Shown: positions 31,676-51,636 of the stretch, piece after piece
Numbering within the stretch: position 1 is the first letter of the stretch
How the letters are laid out: each line of letters opens with the position of its first letter
Assembly: GCA_003999685.1 (NCBI GenBank)
Contig: CP021233.1
Location: 496,001 to 560,000, forward strand
DNA length: 64,000 nucleotides
Direction of reading: 5' to 3'
Source: Taiwanofungus camphoratus
Taxonomy: Eukaryota > Basidiomycota > Agaricomycetes > Polyporales > Taiwanofungaceae
Translations under genes and position numbers: made by a program
The notes under the pieces: model-generated
The model's database searches: none
Seen by the model: only the letters and a program-made list of their open reading frames with translations
Told to the model about the DNA's origin: nothing

Positions 31676-32667
31676 GTGTATGGGAGATTGGACAGTAGGG
31701 TGATTGTGTGGTAAGTGGTCACAAACTTGAGGACTTGAAGACTACCCTCCATCCTTTATACTGTCTGCCCTTCATGTATCATATGGCTTTTTGGCTTTGC
31801 TAGCATGGGTCATTGAACACATGACATTGTGACTGACACCTCCATCAGAACATCAGAGCCTTCTAGTGCCTTATATTATGGTAAAGGCACTATCAAACAT
31901 GAAGTTTATGAAGCTTATGAATGAACTGTGAGGCCAGAGGATACAGGTAAGTGCTTGAGTATTTATTGCTATTGGATGGTAGGGGGCCCCAGGCCCTGGG
32001 TCTAGGCCCACAACTTTCAGGCACTGATGGGAGATTGTTGGCATAGCAATGGGGGTACAAATGGGTGCATTTTACCAGCTTTGAGAGGTGAACATGCCTT
32101 GCTAGAGGACCAAGCACACCATCATGTACCAATCGCAACCTTCAGTGTTGCAAACTTTTGTGCTGGCCAATGGTGTTTCCAGGGCATTCTCATTGAATGT
32201 ATCTCCAGTTATCCCAAGGGAGAGGTGTATGACGCGTCAAGTTGTCGGTTGGAGGTGGAGGGGAGGAACTTTGTAGGGGATCGAATGATGACATATCGAA
32301 AGCGATATCCGATGTCAACAGCTACTTACCAATCCGACTCACTGTCATCTCTTTTGAATCAGTGCCGATACTCTTCCGCAGTTATGTTGTGTGTGTGCCA
32401 AACATTAGCTAGACGAAAAATAGATGAAGCTCACAGCATTGCGGTCGTGTTTTGTACGCGACTCAAATGTCAGCACGTGATCCTATGACGCGTCGAGTCA
32501 CGCACAAACTTCTGAAGCTGTCATTGATTCTGTAAACATTCTTGCACTGCAGCCCATCATGATTAAAATGGGACACAACTTTTGTGATAAGGCTCTGGAT
32601 CCACTGCCATAGTGTGACAAGAATGTCTAGCCCTAATAATAACAATGCAGGTTTAAACAATGAATTG

Positions 32668-33300
32668 TGACATCTAGTGTATTTCAAAGAGGGGTGGTAA
32701 AAAGCACACTGAAAGTATCAAATGAAACTTTGCTGCATTTCAAACTAGGAATTTATGCTATGCCCTCCAATTCCAATATTATCTGCCTTCATCTTTCCCC
32801 TACTCACCTTCTGCTTCACAAATGTATGCTACTTTCTTCACTGTTGTACTATAAAAGTATGATCTTTACACTGCGTGGTAGGAGATTGATTGGGTAATGG
32901 TAACACACTAACTTGGACTCTGTCACCCTTTACAATAACAGGACATTGCTGCTGCAAGTTGAGACATTTCTTACCAAGAGAATCTTTGGTTAACTGAAAT
33001 ATATATAGCAATGGCTGACAATAGAGTGCATAGACCTAGGTCATGGTCAACCTGACAGCACCTACCAACCTCAAAATGTTACTTGAAAGTAGTATAGATT
33101 AGTGGCATATTCTAATACCTACTATATTATATATACCAGGTAACACCATGTCTTAGCACTAGTTTGCTTGTGGTGGTATATAAATGCTGATTTCATCATC
33201 ATCATCATCATCATCTAGGTCATGGTCAAAAAGAAATTTTCTTATGTTTCAGCCAGCTGATAAGCAAGACCTGGGTCTCTACAGATATAGTGTGATGTCA
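32668..33300. mobile_element. Possible old solo LTR (family unclear)
   Basis: The 633-bp segment starts TGACATC and ends GATGTCA, a perfect 7-bp inverted pair in TG...CA form, and carries a TATATAAA box followed by the TCA repeat, as many LTRs do. No matching target-site duplication is visible at its edges and no second copy is in the window, so this is a weak call of a decayed remnant. Confidence 0.25.
33193..33214. repeat. (TCA)n microsatellite
   Basis: About seven uninterrupted TCA units in non-coding, AT-rich sequence. Confidence 0.9.
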
Positions 33301-33465
33301 GAAGTCCTTGAAAAATGCAGACAAATGCATCGCAGTGTCGCACGTTTTATCAGATCACGTGATAAGACCATGAGGTAAAGTTTTTTACGTTTATTATTTG
33401 TGTTCCAAGTCGATATCTCTCAGCAGGAGCTATTCTGTCATTTCTTCGTTTCAGTTGCGACCAAC

Positions 33466-36317
<2,852 letters not shown>

Positions 36318-37568
36318 GGCTGATGGGTAAGAGAGACCGGTATATTGAGCTTTCGGATTTAGTCTGTCTAAGGTGTACATTGATCGTTTATCGCTGTATA
36401 CTTAATGTTGCCAATGTGTGATTTGTCCTTGGAATCTGCCCGGCTTTGCATTACTTATATAATTTGAAGTGCAATTGTTGAAGACCCGAGGGACTGTCCA
36501 AAGACGGCCGAAGATTTTGTTCCCGTGTTCCAACCTGGCGACATATGTAGAGGCTGTTTTGCTCTGAATTCAAAGTTGTCGAATCGACTCAGTATCTTAT
36601 CAGCTCCTTGCATGCAGTCTTCCTCCCGGTCACATGTCTGTACTGTGCATCGATGGTCCAGCGCAATTTCTGGTGCCTGTTGGTTTGTCAAAAGTCTCCA
36701 GTTCGCTAAACTACGACCTGTGGACCCGAGCGGTGTGTTCTGCAATCTGGATTGCACGAGCATACTTGTTGCATGTTTTTGTTCGTCTCAAAGGAGCAAT
36801 GGTCCTTGCCAATCCTGAGGACAATGGGCTCGTACTTGGGACTTCTAGCTTACACCTTCGCATGACCTTCGTGCATGACAATAACCACCTTGGTCGCAGA
36901 CTGGTTGTCAACTCTGCTTTTTTGATCCGGACGGCCCATGAGTGACTGTGCCTGATACAAACCTGTACCGTTCAAGTCGACTCGAGCTAAGATCCCTCCT
37001 GACTCGATGACTCGACTTGAGTATCTGGTTGTCGCCGCCATATCGCCTTTTCTTGGGTGCGGTGAACAATGACAACTTTTACTTCAATTATCTTATTGTT
37101 GGCACAGGGTTCTTCTATGAATTATATTACCCAAGGCTGGTCTCACAGGTCCATCTATATGTCACTATCCTTAAAGTGATGACCACGCCTTTTCCTGCAG
37201 GCATGTATTTGCTGAAGTGCGCCCAAAATTTAGACGTCTTACCCGTTACCCATCGTATTCAGTCGGTGGCTTGCTCGTTGCAGATTAGCCGATAGTGGCT
37301 CGTGTTGACGCGTCGAAGCGTGTGTGACGCCGCCTTTGTACCGTCCAATCAAAAGAGTGTGGCCAGTCCTCCAAGCAAGGTGGCTGCTATAAAAGCAACT
37401 AGGCTCACGCGTCCTCTCTCATTTGCGTTACCATACGCACGATAGGTACTGCTCTTCCCAACAGCTATCTCGTCGTACAGCATTACTGCCCTTACACGCG
37501 CCTGTCACATTGACGTGTTTCTCCGCCTTTCGACACCAGTAGCTGATCCAAGTTCGATGGCCGGAGTC
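36318..37568. other. Intergenic, 1.25 kb
   Basis: This holds the PRP43 3' end and the promoter of the 1187-aa gene. A minus-strand ATG at 37041 opens MAATTRYSSRVIESGG...DLNGT up to a GTTTGT donor-like site, and minus-strand open patches continue to 36455. They are not recognisable and could not be joined; a small unknown gene is possible. Confidence 0.35.
37388..37395 (+). promoter_or_regulatory. TATA box (TATAAAAG) upstream of the 1187-aa gene
   Basis: A consensus TATAAAAG lies 181 bp before the ATG of the downstream gene; probable core promoter. Confidence 0.45.
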
Positions 37569-40500
37569 ATGCATGATCGTAAGATGGGAAAATATCGTAT
37601 GCAGCCTTATCCGGTACGTTGATCCTCTGTCCATCCTCCATGACAATTTGTTTGTTTGGAGTTGTGCTGATATCCAATAATTACTGCTTGTAGACACGTC
37701 GGGACTGGAGTTTGGAAGACAAGGTGAATTTTTCGTCGTCTTCTACAACCTCGGTCGAGGTCCAAGAAGGTCTTGTCGTCTCTGAATCTCGCGATTGGGC
37801 TGTCAACGCTGCAGATGTTTCGTCTCCTGTTATTGGACCTCCACTAGACTTGGCGCGTGGGGCTGTGGAAGAAGTTCTGCAAATGAGTGCCCGTTCGGGT
37901 CCACGTACCCAAGCAGAAGAAGATCATACAGGCCTCGATGTCCGAGAACACAGTGAAGAAAAATTTGGTCAACAGCACGCCCGGAATCTGTCGATGAGTT
38001 ACGATGTTCACGACACGACTTCTGGTAATACTGTGATTCCATCATTCGACGAGAGTCATGACGTCGCATCAACTGATTTACTCGGGCATGGGCGCAAGAA
38101 CGAGAGCAAACAAAGGGTAAATGATCAGATTGGTCAAATAGCAAGCAAAGAGCAGCCTGACCAAGACTCCTCCACAATGAAGCTCGTTGGGCCCGAATCC
38201 ACCCTCATTCCAGACCAGAGGAAGCAAGGGAAAAAGAAGAAGAAAAAAGCTAAGGGGAAGGGCAAAGCCGCAGGGAAAGGAGAAGTTCATACTTCTCAGG
38301 CGCGCATCTCAGCACAGTCATCTAGCTCCACAGGAACGGTCAGGCAAAACACCGCTATGGCGCGGAAGGATTCAAATATGAATGAACATCCTGCACGACT
38401 AGAGTCCCTCACTTCAGAATGGCCAAGAGGTCGAGAACCCACGTCCGCCATGCCCTCTGCCTTTGCTGGGGCTAGCAAGAGCGCTAGAACTTTGCATAGT
38501 TCGCATTCTTCTTCATCTAACACATCGACAACTGGTCTACCTGACGACAAATCCTTCGAATACCACCGTGACCGCGCCATGACGAAGCTCTACGAGCTTG
38601 CAGAATCAAGTGGATTCAACATGGAGTTGAAGGAGTATCAGGCTAAGCTACAAAGCTCCATGACCAGTATTGGGCCATCAAGCCATCCAGGGCAGCAAGA
38701 TGCAGAATGGTGGTGCCTTGTATATGAGGAAGTCGAACGAATGATGCAGATCATGAAGCAGCATAGAGACTGGGCAAATGCTTGGGAGGAGAGCATGCGT
38801 GTGCGTCGGGCGCAGATTGACATGGCCCTTGAGGCCAGAGGATGCCAAGACCAAGATGAGGGAAGTGTCTCGGATAGTGCGCTGGACAGTACCTCGGGCA
38901 GCTTGCGGGACACCGACGCAAAGGTCTCAGAAAGTGGAACTGATGCGACCGAATTTGACGTTGACTTTGGCAAGATAGGTGAGACAAAAGAAAGACCGTC
39001 GTATCATATGGATCGCACAGATACCATTCGTCCAGGAACGACAGGTGTGTCTGCAATCCTTGGAGAGGTACGCACTACCCGCCCACGAAGTCAAGCAACA
39101 GAGGTCTCTACCTCTCCTGTGAAACTCAATGGGCAGGACGTGAATAAAGACGCGAAGACTACTCGCCGTCTAGCAACATTGACTGACTTCTACTCAGCTG
39201 CTGCTACTGAAAACTGGAAGGCAGCTCCCTTATTTCCGGGTGAGTTCGCAATGCGCGATGATGATGATGATGATGAAGCGAACAAGACAACGCTTTTCTC
39301 TCACTATCCCATGGGAGCGCACCGACTTACGCCGCACACTTCAACTCCTAGCTCGAACCTTGAGAACGTGATTTGTGCTCCTCCTCCACCGCCGGACAAC
39401 GCGGTCGAGGTGTTGTTGCGTAATCCCTGGAGCACGTCCGAAATCTACCTTTTGCTAGATGTCATTGCACACTATCCTCCGGCTGAGCAAGGCTGGAACT
39501 GCGTCGCGGAGGTGTACAATTATATGCTTCTTCAAAAGCTGACGAGACGGTGGCATTACGAGCTCAAGAATCAATCTCGGATGGAAACGACTGAGCTGCG
39601 AAAGTTCAGATCGAATCTACGAAGCCGATTGCAATTCGAAGCTCAACGACAAGCAATAGAAACTGGACAGGCACGCTCTGGAAACGTCCAAACCAGTACC
39701 TCTGTCTCCAGAGACCCTGCGCCCGTCAGCTATGCCAAAATCGTTTCTCAAGGAACTTCTCCATCCACAGCTCACAGCACGCCATTGGTGGTTGGAGCGC
39801 AGTCACAACCTACCCAGACTTGTGTGCCGCTTGCACATGAACGACATCCCAGCGCAGCGTTTGGAAGCGAAGAAGCACGGGCGCAGGCCCGCACTTATGC
39901 TGGGACCCAAGCAGGCAATGGCCAGCAGGAGCCTGTATGGGTGCAGCCAGGTGCCTCTCGCGTTCTTGGGCTGACTCACCAACAGTATGGGGTCCGGGCT
40001 CAAGCACAGACCCGAACGCATGAGGGACCGCGGACGTATGCGCAAGTCGCAGCGTCACCCGCCACCTTTCCTGTTCCTCTAGATAAGAAGCATCCCATTC
40101 CACCGCCGCTCGAGTTTCCCCCCGCACAAGCTCGTATTTGGAATGATCTGCTCGATGCCTACAAAAAAGCTCTTAATGCTGAGAACCAGAAGGCCAGGTA
40201 CAATATTGTCAAGCTCATCGAGGAGGTGTACCATACATCTAATCCGAAGTTCGTCCTCAGGACTCCATGGGAATGCTGGCATCGCTGGTGTGTGCCTTTT
40301 GTAGCGTCTGTGGGCGAGTACGAGGAAGGAGCCCATGACAGTCCCAGCAAGAATAAAAGACAGATGGCGAGAGACGTTGTGTGTAACCTTGCGCAACGGG
40401 CTGAAGAAAGAAAGAGCCCTCTCCGAGACACTTTTTTCCCAGATTCTTCTGACTCTCCTTTCACTCCGCGTTCCTTACACTCCGATTCCTCCCATCCCAG

Positions 40501-41268
40501 AGATCCTCCTTACTCACCTACCTCCCCCTATTTCCCTCACTGTTGCAATTCTATGTCCTCTCCTTCGTCAGAACGCGTCTGTCCCTCAACGGCCTCGGCC
40601 CCCGCTCTGCATCCCGTTCTTGGTAATGTCGCTGCCGACATCCGTTCAGCGCCCGTTTCAATCCCTGGTACATACCCCTTAGTGCCAGGTGTACAGCGCC
40701 ATTTTACGATCCATGACCCACGCCCTGGGATGGTGGCATACGGCATGACGGCACGCGCGCAGGCTTTGAATGACGAGACGGCGACGCAGGAGGCTGTCAA
40801 GAAAGGCCTCAAGCCGATGCAGACGGTGTCGGAGCTTCCTGAAAGCGTTCAAGGTAGGTGTGTGTGATGAATGTCTGGGTCACTGCAGGCTTAATCGTCG
40901 AATTTATAGACAAGCTTCGAGTGCCCGGCTTGAAAACGGAGAAGAAGACAAGGAGCGTTTGTCCGAATGTACCTCCCGGGACGCTAGGTTCTCCCGTACG
41001 CCCGGGGATCCGTGCGTGGTTCCACAACGCGGCAGTGAACCCATTGTCTCTATCGCTGCTCCTGGACATTGGGTGCAGGAGTGACGAAGGTGGCGAGGAG
41101 GGACTGTACGAGAAGGGGGGGTACGTGGGGAACGGTGGTCCGAATGAACGAGGGCGGGAGTGGGAGTGGATCGGTGAAGGCGAGAAGGAGTTGCCTCCGC
41201 ATCTGCGAGCGGTGAAGGTACCTCCGAAGCCACAGAATGGAAGGTATGGATTTGTTTCGACTGCGTGA
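37569..41268 (+). CDS. Unrecognised large low-complexity protein, 1187 aa
   Basis: Three exons (37569-37613, 37694-40853, 40910-41268) sum to 1188 codons. Exon 1 is just 45 nt (MHDRKMGKYRMQPYP) and is joined by a GTACGT...TTGTAG intron to TRRDWSLEDKVNF. I do not recognise the family. Visible parts are a polybasic run KQGKKKKKKAKGKGKAAGKG (nuclear or RNA-binding style), three islands that look folded (YHRDRAMTKLYELAESSGFN to about WANAWEESM; RNPWSTSEIYLLLDVIAHYP to HYELKNQSRM; ARIWNDLLDAYKKALNAENQ to ECWHRWCVPF), and long Ser/Thr/Pro/Gln linkers with an Ala-Gln-Ala-Arg pattern. The C-terminal exon is conserved in style (NVPPGTLGSPVRPGIRAWFH, then EWEWIGEGEKELPPHLRAVK). The many Trp residues in the islands suggest protein-binding helical domains. 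Function unknown. Confidence 0.75.
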
Positions 41269-41560
41269 AATACCAGCACTTGCGAATTGTGATTTGTGGA
41301 CATTCCAAGATGTATTTCAAGGTCTTACCTGAAGTGTAATTATACAGCTATCGGTCTAAATGCATATCTAAATAGTTACATAGCAGTGAAACGAAATGCG
41401 TAAATGATATGCAACAGTTGAATCAACTTTGGTTGTTCTGAATATTTAGGTGTATTGGTGTCTGAATTAACACACACCAGCGTTCGGCGGCCATACACAC
41501 GATCCACTGAAATTTGATACAAGACCAATATCATGTACAAAGCGTCTGTAGGCGCTGTAT

Positions 41561-42715
41561 CTACTGCGTCTGTGCACCGTACCCACGAATACCTTCTGCG
41601 AAGCCCCAGGATGTCTCGAGCTTCTGTGCATCGGAAATAGATACGCCAGCAGCTGTAACAGTCGCAATTTGATACTGCAGAGCGAGTGAGCAATTGATAA
41701 GAATAAATCAAGAAGTGACGGGAAACCAAGGTAGAGACATAAATTGTATAAATCAGTGAACGCACCTTGTCCAAGCTGCGTGCATCACGGTAGTAGAGTA
41801 CCCGCATGCAGTCCTGAAGAAGTTTACGAGCATCGGCCTCGGAGAGCGTGTCTTGGCGCCCATCGACAGCTTTACGAAGGAGCGGAATAGCAATGTGTGC
41901 ACCGTAGCCAGTCGCAATCGACGGCGAAGAATAGGTAGTCCCGAGGAGATCCACGTACGCGAGGAAACTGCACAGGTGCCAAGGCGGACACAACAGGTCG
42001 TACACAGTTATTCGTCAGCGATGCAGAGAGCCCTTGGAGAGGGTAAAACCTACCGCTTGCCGTCTCTGAAGCCGCCGACAAGGAGCGCGTTCCACAGCGG
42101 GTTCATCTTTGAACGGCGCGAGTACATAAGGCGGGACAGATATTCATGCACTTCGGCTGGACCAAGGTCGTGCCCATCACCGCACGTAAATTGTTCGGTG
42201 ACAAGGGCATCGAGATGCTCTTGGAGGTACTGGTAGTCTGACATGTCGCCGGACGCACCGACGACAGTGGCGGAGCCGACGGGATGGAGACGTTGTACGT
42301 CCTTGAAGCGCGCAAGTGAGCCATACGAGGCTTGTTGTGCATGTGAAATGGGAAGGTTCAGAATGTACGGGTGGATGAGATGTCAGAAAGGACAGACCGA
42401 GGTTGTCGGCGGCCATCATAATACCATCCTTGAATTGGATAGCAAGGATGCTTGTACCAGTAACAATCGGTTGCCTGTACAGGGTTGATGCAATAATTAG
42501 CTATGTCGAGCTCATATGGTGACTGAAACATACTGAGTATGCTGCACGCCCTCTGCGAAAGTGTCTTTTGTATTGGATGGCCGTTGGTGGATAGGATGAG
42601 TACTGTACGGGTCGTAAAAGTCGTTACGCTGTGGATATTGGTAGATAAGTTGGACGGTTCTGAACGGAACAGGAATGCATACTGGACGGCCCCAATTTGT
42701 CGGAAAGTGGTCCAT
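41561..42715 (-). CDS. PRE4: 20S proteasome subunit beta-7 (Pre4/PSMB4)
   Basis: A non-catalytic beta subunit of the 20S core, on the minus strand with several short introns. A propeptide-like N-terminus (MDHFPTNWGRPVCIP..., PYSTHPIHQRPSNTKDT) leads to the beta fold start QPIVTGTSILAIQFKDGIMM and AADNLGSYGSLARFKDVQRL, HPVGSATVVGASGDMSDYQY, RSKMNPLWNALLVGGF, YVDLLGTTYSSPSIATGYGA, LLQDCMRVLYYRDARSLDK and a C-terminal YQIATVTAAGVSISDAQKLE followed by TSWGFAEGIRGYGAQTQ. The TGTS in place of a catalytic Thr after a Gly-cleaved propeptide, and the ASGDMSDYQY signature, are those of beta-7. It is a housekeeping gene. The start is the ATG of the longest exon-1 frame. Confidence 0.94.
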
Positions 42716-44770
42716 GGCGAATTGAGAGGAGTGTATATGCGCTGCTGAGCTTGCGTGGGGCTACTTCAAGCACTTCTTGTACGCGCGTCGACGCGCTTTA
42801 CGTAATCCTCACTTGACCTATTCCCTCCTGATCCTTCAAAGCTTCAAGCTTCAATAATGCGGCTTCATAGTCCACGCCGGCTCGAGATCAGATCCCAATT
42901 CCTTCGACTTATTGTCTACGTTTATCTACCATACTACCTTGTTTAAACGCATCTGCGTTCGGTTTACCTGCGAATGTACAATTTTATCTTCGCTGCAACG
43001 TGCTTGCGCCCCCCCATTTATGGGTCAACACAGAGAAATGGGTGTCGTATCCGACAAGCAAAGCGTACACAGTGAAGCCTTCTTCTGACCTTGTGCGAAT
43101 ATACTCCCCAGCAGAGAATCGCAGTCATGCACTGCATTGTTTGTCAGGGTACCGAGTCCCGCCGTACGCTGTGCAGTAAGCGATGAACGGACAATATCTA
43201 CCCCCCATGTCGTATCTCTCGCATGTTCGACATGCACCGCAGCTCGCAGACTTGTGCAGTGGCAGCGGGACAGTCGGTTCTGACTAGCTCCTGGCTCCAT
43301 GTCGGCTCGTTTTGCTCCCAAATTTCTCACAGTAAAATATAAAATCTTGCTTACTCTTCACACGTTTGCTTGCTGCCAACTTTGCATCTAACAAGCAGCA
43401 GAAGACGACGCGAGTGGACTCCACTAGATGGGCTATCTGTATTCAGTCCGATGATCCAAGTCTTGCACTTGGTGAGAGGCAGACCATCGGAAGTCGTGAC
43501 AACTCCGACTTTCACGGTGAACTGACGGGAAGACAGACACTTGTGGAACATTGCTTACTCCTTGCACTCGTTTCTTCTGTCCATTGAGTCTTGATCACCT
43601 ACCATTAGAAGGATGATTTATTTGGGGGGACCTGGCGAGCACGTACATTTGGTATTATCGGATGGGCAGGTTGGGCGGACTAATGGCTCTCTGCATTCAC
43701 TAGGCTGAAACATGATTGCAAGTTCTATGTGCGCTCAAGATGGCATCAAAGTTTATAGCCAGTTGCAATGTCAATGCTGAAGCAGAAGTGGTTGGCGCCG
43801 TCAGACGTGTGAGGCGGTGATGGGCGTTGTCCATGTCATTCCTTTGACAGCTCTGATGAGGCGATGAGCCCGTATCAAATACTCACCTACAGGAAATTGT
43901 CTAGGCCTTGACTCGATGGGCTCCTACGAACGACTATCCCATAATTGCCTAGGAACTTGTACGCATACTGGAGTCTTTATTGAGGCGGAGGAGCCGTCTA
44001 CAGCATATGGTCGTGATTGTGATATACAGTGTATAGGCTGCTAGTGAAGTTTTGTCAAGGAGAAATCTTAATCCTGCTTCTTAATTAGAAGGGAAGAGGT
44101 CAAGGCTAACGTCTGGAATCCCAGTCGCAATGGTGCCCATCAAGAACGAAATATATTTTTCGATGCCAGATGGTATACAAATGGTTGCAGCAAAAGATAT
44201 TGCAAGTATTTGAAGCAAGAGCCGGCACCGAACATATGAAATTGACATCCTGCGCACAAACTCACGTGGGTGGAGATTGCCAAAGAATTATCATAGCCTT
44301 TGATCACCGTCCTGATCATTGCACTCGTCTGCGAGCAGCTTTCGTAGCCGACTCGAACTATGAGTCAATCTAAAATCAAGTCTGTGTTACCTGCAGTAGC
44401 TTTCAACGTACTCGTCAGTCGCTCGGGAGTCGGTGGATTCAAGCATCAACTCCTCGGCGGTCCGAGAATGTGGAGGTTCTGTGCCATCACGCGTTCCGGC
44501 GGCAGAGCAAGGCACTTTACCTAAAATTCGGAATCTGTATCATCCTTGGCTTAGCCGAATGTAGGTACCGGAGACAAGTGGGGAGTGAATGCCGCCCTGT
44601 CTGCCAGTTCGGTTCTGGTCTCCAATATTATCAAGGCGCCAGGCGTTTATTCCTCGTCTTTTCTTGATCTTTCACTCACCCTCTCCGTGCCTGCCATTGA
44701 AGTCGTGGTTTCCCTGTGGCTTCTTCTCGTCTGCGACTTCAGGCTGTGAATGCTTAGTAGTCTGACAGCC
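42716..44770. other. Intergenic, 2 kb, nothing recognised
   Basis: This separates the divergent proteasome and membrane-protein genes. Only short frames without motifs are present (for example - 43025-43330, + 44170-44373). It should include both promoters. Confidence 0.45.
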
Positions 44771-46577
44771 ATGGCCCTAGGCCGAAGGCTGCTATTATTC
44801 TCATTTACCGCGCAGGTGCTGATTGTCCGGTGTCGAGCCCAGGACCGAGCGTTCCAGTGGAAATTTGGTGGTAATGTAAGTTCTTTCTGTACAGTCATAG
44901 TCTCTTTTGGCACATATTTACGGTGCGTACCATCAGTATGTCCTCACCGAGGTGCAAGAATGCCAGAATATGAGCATCATTGTCGAGTCAATTACAAGTA
45001 ATGCTTCTGCTATCGGTATGCCGCCCTATTACTTGATCGCATTTGAGCCGGGAGGCGTGCCCACGACAAGCTTGGTTGGGTCTGATCCCTCACATCTCAG
45101 TTGGCGGGTGAACCACAAGAGCGGTTTGTCAAACCTCGATATGCGATCCACGTTCTCATTATCCTCATACAACTGTGTATCGACGTTCCAGGATCTGCGT
45201 TGATGCTCACTATGGTCGACTCCAATGGTAGTACAGGCGGAGTTCCCAGCACTCTTTTCAATGTTACAGGTCAATTCTTATTCGCAACTTCAGCTGCCTG
45301 GTTATTGGGTATATCTGACGCTTCTTCCAGCTAGTAGTAATACATCCTGTTTGCCTGCTGCTCCTTCCGATTCGATTGCGCGAATATCACCTAATGTGAC
45401 CTCAACGCTTACCACTTGCGAGCCTTGGGGCCTCACTATCACTAATGGCACAAGGCCTTACAATGTCATATTCTCTGCCTTAAATTCACCTGTTATCACC
45501 AATGTCACGATGGGTCCGGAGGATGACGTATTCACCTACATAGATCGAGCAGACCCCAATGGAGAGCTCTTAGGTGGGTATTTTGCGTGACACTAGTGAT
45601 CGCACGTACTGATGCTTTCTCACCTGTCCTAATCCAGCTGCCGTCGTTGACGCGTGAGCATATCCACATGTCTCCTGTGCATTTTTCCTGGTTTGTTGAT
45701 ATGCGCCTTACGACCGATCTTTTTACGCATCGATATATCAAGAAATGGCCAATGGGGCTTTGCCACGTCGGTAGTACGAACCTCTGGCTCGAGCAATACA
45801 GATTGTGTGGGTCTGGTTTCATCCTCCCAAACACAGGCACAGATTGCCAGTGAGGCCGCAGCTCGCGCGCATGCCGCTGCTTTGGCTGCCAAGCATCGAC
45901 GAACACGTATCATAGCTGGTGTCGTTATTGGCGTCGTACTTTCTGTCTTAATAGGTTCTGCAGCTTGGTGGTGCTGGAGACGGAAGAAGGCAATGGCCAG
46001 CGGAATATGGGACGGCCAGGATACAACGGCTCGAGCGTGGGATGGTCATGACACGACGCCACGGACACGGGACGTCGAAATCCCGAGTATGGGTGAATTC
46101 GTCGCAACCAGGAACGCGAGCCGACATGTCAAATTGGCTTCAACGGATTCTGTGACCGCCAGCGGGAGGCTTCCACTACTCTCCGCAACTCCTGATATTG
46201 AACAACCGCAGTCCGGGTCATCAGCACGAGCCGCAGTGGATTCCACTCCATCTGCTGCCTCGCCTGATTACTCGCCTCAAAGTATGCCGCTGCGTCAAAA
46301 TCGAAAAGCAGACATCCCACACCGGTCCTCCGATTCCTCTAACACGCCGCAGCTACCACTCCTTCACTTCCCGCAACTGGCAGTGCCTGCTCTTGGCGTT
46401 GCGTCCCCACACCCAGGTGTGGATCGCAGTCATAGCTCCCTCAATCTTGGTCTGTCACTCATAGACCCAGACGTACAACCGGACATTATTATTCAACATC
46501 GTGATGGCGGGGTGGTGCATGAGTTGCCTCCACCATACCTTGATCGGTATGGGCCTGGTCCCGCAGAACAGACATGA
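44771..46577 (+). CDS. Single-pass plasma-membrane-type protein of unknown function
   Basis: About six exons. A signal peptide (MALGRRLLLFSFTAQVLIVR, cleaved near CRAQ) is followed by an ectodomain of about 230 residues with several N-glycosylation sequons (NMS, NAS, NGS, NVT, NTS, NGT), cysteines and the pattern ECQNMSIIVESI...WRVNHKSGSALMLTMVDSNG...FNVTG...NTSCLP...TCEPWGLTI. A single transmembrane helix (IIAGVVIGVVLSVLIGSAAW) ends in a stop-transfer WCWRRKK, followed by a cytoplasmic tail of about 200 residues rich in Ser/Pro that closes with PPPYLDRYGPGP. The layout recalls the large anonymous Agaricomycete family of wall- or surface-sensor-like proteins; no ligand or partner is evident. 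Splices were placed by frame; exon 1 ends at 44875 and exon 2 starts at 44937. An in-frame ATG at 44750 is an alternative start. Confidence 0.75.
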
Positions 46578-51378
<4,801 letters not shown>

Positions 51379-51636
51379 GCGTACACCGGCTGTGTCGATT
51401 GGACGTCGTTATCTTTGTTGACCGTTGAAATATGCATGTATTTTTATTCGAATCATAAGGGTTCAGCCATACTCGCAGCAGTTAGATAAATCAGTAATTG
51501 TAATGCCATGTGCCCGCATACTAGTCGTGATCAGCTGGTTTTCTTGGCCACAAGCGAAGCACGTGAGACGTGTTTATGGTCGCGTCGGAGTAACCGCACG
51601 CGTACTCTCTAGTCATTTAGACTCTCATATGTGGTG

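Larger units (their letters stand above)
31676..33465. other. AT-rich intergenic region, 1.8 kb
   Basis: No gene is supported. The part from about 32460 on is clearly richer in A+T than the genes. It contains a (TCA)n microsatellite at 33193-33214, a TATATAAA motif near 33177, a 15-bp direct repeat (CTAGGTCATGGTCAA at 33036-33050 and 33215-33229) and the solo-LTR-like segment listed separately. Confidence 0.45.
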
